Shown piece by piece: positions 61,302 through 64,000 of a stretch of 64,000 nt of DNA. The notes under the pieces were generated by a model. That model saw nothing but the letters and a program-made list of their open reading frames with translations. It had not been told where the DNA came from and searched no databases. The stretch is from the NCBI RefSeq assembly GCF_008244685.1, contig NZ_VTFT01000001.1:2769248-2833247 (forward strand). The letters run 5' to 3'. The position numbers and the translations under genes were made by a program. This DNA is from Luteimonas viscosa (GTDB lineage: Bacteria > Pseudomonadota > Gammaproteobacteria > Xanthomonadales > Xanthomonadaceae). Position 1 is the first letter of the stretch; the number at the start of each line of letters is the position of its first letter.

Positions 61302-62022
61302 CGCGGGCGATGGGTGGCTGCAGGAGCGCCCCACGTACTGCCTGATGTCGGCCACCAGCCGCCCCCGGCGCCGGATCGCCCACGCGCCCGCCATCGACGG
61401 CGTGAGCTGGTGGCGCGGCGCCCCGATCACGGCGCCGGTGCCCGTGCCCCTGCCGTTCGCCCTGCATCCCTACCGACCGTTCTCCGGGGACGAGGCGCCG
61501 CATCTGGGCGCCATCCTGGAGACCAACCCGCCGCTCTGGCGCGACGACCTGGTGCAGGCGCTCCGGGACTGCGGCGTGCACAACTTCGAGACCTACGCGG
61601 TGGCCATCCACAACCCCGACAACCGGGGCGTGATCGACGACCTCCACCGCGAACTGCGCGAAGCCGGCGTCGGCGATGTGGAGCGCTACCTGCGCGAGAT
61701 CGGCCATACCGACCTGGACGAGTGGATCGATCCCGCGCCCGGCGCGATCTTCAGCCACTACAAGGCCGTCAACATCCTCGGCCTGGTGTCCGCAGTTGAC
61801 CTGGGCGAAGGCGCGGTGTCGGAGGCCGTCGACCTGGCATCGGCTGGCGGACCGCCCGATCCCGTGACGACCGACGCGCGAACGCCCGATGGACTGAAAC
61901 TCTTCCGGCTTGTCGAGTCCCCGAACGCGATTCTCGTGCACGCATCGCTGCGCGACGCACTGCTCGCCCGAGGCTTCGGGTCGGATGTGGCGTTCCACGA
62001 CCTGAAGGAAGCCGCGCTCTGA
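61294..62022 (+). CDS. Imm11-family (DUF1629) immunity protein
   Basis: 242 residues from GTG 61294 (an in-frame ATG at 61345 is an alternative). Hallmarks: DGVSWWRGAPI near the N-terminus, FSHYKAVNILGLVSAVDLGE and GLKLFRLVESPNAILVHASL near the C-terminus, as in the Imm11 immunity family of polymorphic toxin systems. No toxin gene is in view, so it may be an orphan immunity gene protecting against neighbours' effectors. Previous gene overlaps its start. Confidence 0.75.
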   Translation: MPSAGDGWLQERPTYCLMSATSRPRRRIAHAPAIDGVSWWRGAPITAPVPVPLPFALHPYRPFSGDEAPHLGAILETNPPLWRDDLVQALRDCGVHNFETYAVAIHNPDNRGVIDDLHRELREAGVGDVERYLREIGHTDLDEWIDPAPGAIFSHYKAVNILGLVSAVDLGEGAVSEAVDLASAGGPPDPVTTDARTPDGLKLFRLVESPNAILVHASLRDALLARGFGSDVAFHDLKEAAL

Positions 62023-62184
62023 AGTCGGCAATCGATGCGCGGATCGATGGCGGCAGCACCGCATCGACCTATCCCCGGAAAGTCGGCTCCGACCCCTGCT
62101 TTCCTCGGCGCAGACGTGCTGGGGCATCGCCGATGGCCCCCTATACTCGTGGGCCCGCAGGCCATCCACCGAAGGACCCGGATC

Positions 62185-62613
62185 ATGACCGATCGCAGCC
62201 GCCGAGACATCCTCCTCGCCGCCACCACCCTGGCCGTCGGCGCGACCGCCACCGGCGCCCGCGCGGCCGCGTCCACACCCGCCGGCAAGGCAGCGTTCCC
62301 GCCGGTCGTGCACCACGTGTTCTTCTGGCTGAAGAATCCGGAGTCCAGCGAGGATCTCGCCGCACTGCTCGCCGGATTGCGCACGCTGGCGGGCATCGAC
62401 ACCGTGCGCGGCATCCACATCGGCGTGCCGGCGGATACCGAGCAGCGCGGCGTGGTCGACGGCAGCTACAGCGCCTCGGAGCTCCTGTTCTTCGACGATG
62501 TGGCCGGGCAGGACGCCTATCAGATCCATCCCATCCACAAGCAGTTCGTCGCCGACTGCGAGCACCTGTGGGAGCGGGTGGTGGTGTATGACGTCAAGGC
62601 TGTCGCGCCGTAA
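62185..62613 (+). CDS. exported Dabb-family (stress-responsive A/B barrel) protein
   Basis: 142 residues. Tat leader with SRRDILLAATTLAVGATATG. The body is a Dabb domain: VVHHVFFWLKNPESSEDLAA near the start and FDDVAGQDAYQIHPIHKQFV in the middle, giving a ferredoxin-like dimeric barrel. Function unknown; family members occur in stress and polyketide cyclase contexts. Confidence 0.85.
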   Translation: MTDRSRRDILLAATTLAVGATATGARAAASTPAGKAAFPPVVHHVFFWLKNPESSEDLAALLAGLRTLAGIDTVRGIHIGVPADTEQRGVVDGSYSASELLFFDDVAGQDAYQIHPIHKQFVADCEHLWERVVVYDVKAVAP

Positions 62614-62800
62614 CCCATTGGCTCCCGGAAAGTGGCAGGTACATCCTGGACGTCGCGTCGCGTCGCGGCAGGCCTCCAGTGACTCGGCCCGGTTCGGCGG
62701 CCATGCTATCTGCCGCGGTCGCATGGATGCGATAAGGCGCGCCCTACCACCTCAATCTTTCCGGCATCGCGTTGACAAAAGCGGGAAGGAATCAACTGGC

Positions 62801-62822
62801 TCAATTCCCTCCGCCTCTTTAG
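62801..62822 (-). repeat. REP-family unit
   Basis: TCAATTCCCTCCGCCTCTTTAG, complement-orientation unit with a CGCCTC variant, just before the convergent RDD gene end. Confidence 0.7.
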
Positions 62823-62843
62823 ATCCCGCGTCTTTGCAGCGTG

Positions 62844-63437
62844 TCAGAGGGACGTGAACGTCCCAATCGTGCCTGCGAACATCAAGGCCACCACAATGGC
62901 GCCGCCGAAGATCGCGCGCACCCACCAGAACCAGGTAGCGGGCGCATGATGCACCTCCAAGCCGAGCGACCTGTCCCACCGTGTGATGCCATTGTTGGAG
63001 AGATCACCGAAGCTGGTCGCCATCGTGTACAGGGTGACTAGCGGCAGCCCAAGACCCAAGCCGCGCACGTAGATCGTGGCCTCTCGCCGGAGTGCCAGGA
63101 CAAAGCCCATCCTGCGTCCTTCGCGTGTGCGCACCCGAATTCCGAAGAGCCACTTTCCCGGCGTCTGCCCGGAAGCCAGCAGCAGCGCGATCGGCGGGAT
63201 CGCCACGATCGGCGATATCACATTCGACAGGACCGTCCCACCCAGTCCTTCGAAAAGGCCCAGCAACCTGTCGACCCGTTCCGTATCCGCCTGTAGGAGT
63301 TCCAGGTAGATCACGACCACGAAGATTGCCACGAAGGAAAAGACGAACACGTCGATCATGCGTGCGAAGTAGCGTGGCCAAGGACGCACGTCTACATTCG
63401 CCCTCGGCGGGGCGTCGGACTCTACCTGAATCTCCAT
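62844..63437 (-). CDS. RDD-family membrane protein
   Basis: 197 residues from ATG 63437. RDD fold: YFARMIDVFVFSFVAIFVVV (the Arg-Asp pair at the first helix), GQTPGKWLFGIRVRTREGRR in the middle and RREATIYVRGLGLGLPLVTL, with five membrane helices in total. RDD proteins are implicated in Na+/H+ or general ion transport; evidence is limited. Confidence 0.85.
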   Translation of the reverse strand: MEIQVESDAPPRANVDVRPWPRYFARMIDVFVFSFVAIFVVVIYLELLQADTERVDRLLGLFEGLGGTVLSNVISPIVAIPPIALLLASGQTPGKWLFGIRVRTREGRRMGFVLALRREATIYVRGLGLGLPLVTLYTMATSFGDLSNNGITRWDRSLGLEVHHAPATWFWWVRAIFGGAIVVALMFAGTIGTFTSL

Positions 63438-63511
63438 CGCACACCCCCTGTTGCACTGTGCAATCGCACCGGCGCCATCCCCATGGCGAACGCTCCCCTG
63501 CTCCTGACGAC

Positions 63512-63577
63512 GTAAAGGGGACGGAGGCAATCTAAGCCGATCATTGCCCTCCGTCACCTTTTTTTGGTCCCCTTACA
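63512..63577. repeat. inverted pair of REP-family units
   Basis: TAAAGGGGACGGAGGCAAT at 63513-63531 and, inverted, ATTGCCCTCCGTCACCTTTT at 63543-63562 can pair as a hairpin. An extra TTTTTGGTCCCCTTA arm follows. Confidence 0.8.
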
Positions 63578-63578
63578 G

Positions 63579-64000
63579 TCAGCCAGCCGCTGGCGGCTCG
63601 CCGGCGATCACCCCCTCGATCCAGCTCGCATAGTGACTGATACGGACATTGCAGGCGCTCTGTCCGTAGCGGCCCGGCCAGACGGTCCTGACGTCGCCTT
63701 CGAGGAACTTCCAGGAAGCCAGCCCAGCCAGTCGCCATTGCCCATCCACCTCGATGAGCGCGGGGCCGCCGCTGTCGCCGTTGCCGAGGATGCCCTCGAG
63801 CGGCAGCCCGGAAGGGGGCGCATCGAACACGTAGCAGAACCAGCGCTCGTGCGCGCTGGTGACGGTGTTGAAGGCGCGGCGCAGTTCCGTGCGATTGGGG
63901 CCCTGTGGATCGTGACCAATGGCGCCCGTTCCCGCGGCGCCTTTGCCCAGGATCCTGACGATCCGGTTGGCTTCATCGCTGCCAAGGTAGAGCGGCGCGG
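63579..64000 (-). CDS. trypsin-like serine protease, C-terminal part (runs off the window)
   Basis: The minus frame is open from the window edge to the stop at 63579. It encodes 140 residues of a chymotrypsin-fold protease: RILGKGAAGTGAIGHDP, FCYVFDAPPSGLPLEGILGN, GDSGGPALIEVDGQWRLAGL with the catalytic Ser, then YGQSACNVRISHYASWIEGV. The His and Asp of the triad lie outside the window. A truncated N-terminal protease fragment occurs at 42245-42453. Its stop is 17 bases from a repeat unit. Confidence 0.85.
   Translation of the reverse strand, partial: APLYLGSDEANRIVRILGKGAAGTGAIGHDPQGPNRTELRRAFNTVTSAHERWFCYVFDAPPSGLPLEGILGNGDSGGPALIEVDGQWRLAGLASWKFLEGDVRTVWPGRYGQSACNVRISHYASWIEGVIAGEPPAAG

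Overview
The window is uniformly GC-rich and reads as chromosomal DNA of a gammaproteobacterium of the Xanthomonadaceae/Lysobacteraceae type (Lysobacter, Luteimonas or Pseudoxanthomonas-like). The grounds are codon use, a GH11-CBM60 xylanase behind an operator resembling the Xanthomonas xyl-box, a pgaABCD operon, DbpA, a stand-alone GspE/PilB-type ATPase, and a RAYT transposase with its own repeat family. The family-level placement is inference. I saw no rRNA, tRNA or CRISPR.

Layout. 1-5.7 kb: end of an acyl-CoA dehydrogenase-like gene, a VOC protein, two translationally coupled metallo-beta-lactamase-fold hydrolases divergent from a LysR regulator, and a ferric-reductase-like flavocytochrome behind a perfect FNR-type box. 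5.9-12.2 kb: secretion ATPase, flavodoxin-fold oxidoreductase, DbpA helicase, a secreted glycosidase and a GST. 12.5-14.9 kb: xylan locus (operator, GH11-CBM60 xylanase, HEAT-like protein). 15.0-20.7 kb: pgaABCD (poly-N-acetylglucosamine export), with ATGA overlaps at two of its three junctions. 21-22.9 kb: a frameshifted beta-galactosidase remnant, REP-like palindromes, and a tautomerase/MarR pair sharing an 18-bp element. 23-28.5 kb: secreted proteins of unknown function, an Rrf2-controlled methyltransferase/flavoprotein locus, a lipoprotein, and a cold-shock gene with a strong terminator.

28.5-39.4 kb is rich in regulation. It has an alpha/beta hydrolase with a divergent CGNR regulator. 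It has an ECF41-type sigma factor (SnoaL tail with DGGGK and NPDKL motifs) next to a carboxymuconolactone-decarboxylase-family gene, both behind the same TGTCACG-N16-CGTC promoter. It also has a second ECF sigma/anti-sigma pair divergent from a catalase-cytochrome b561 operon, with matching GGAATAA...CGTCC promoters facing each way. A GMC oxidoreductase and another hydrolase lie between them. 39.7-47.9 kb: metalloprotease-like protein, small envelope proteins, a truncated serine protease, a rifampin ADP-ribosyltransferase (arr), a DJ-1/PfpI protein with a two-component system, and an SDR.

47.9-63.6 kb is invaded by an imperfect inverted repeat built from GGGACGGAGGGAATTAA and its complement around a CTGACACC core. 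Its likely mobiliser is the RAYT gene at 50.1 kb, of which a truncated in-frame 3' copy lies 0.9 kb downstream. Several unrelated genes (hydrolase, MarR, TerB-like, second hydrolase, RAYT) end inside or against a repeat copy, and three acquire a similar K-x-D-G tail from it. The same stretch carries a cysteine-rich secreted peptide, a CHASE-like/PAS/GGDEF/EAL protein, a hipBA toxin-antitoxin pair with its operator, an orphan Imm11-type immunity gene, a Dabb protein, an RDD membrane protein and the end of a trypsin-like protease.
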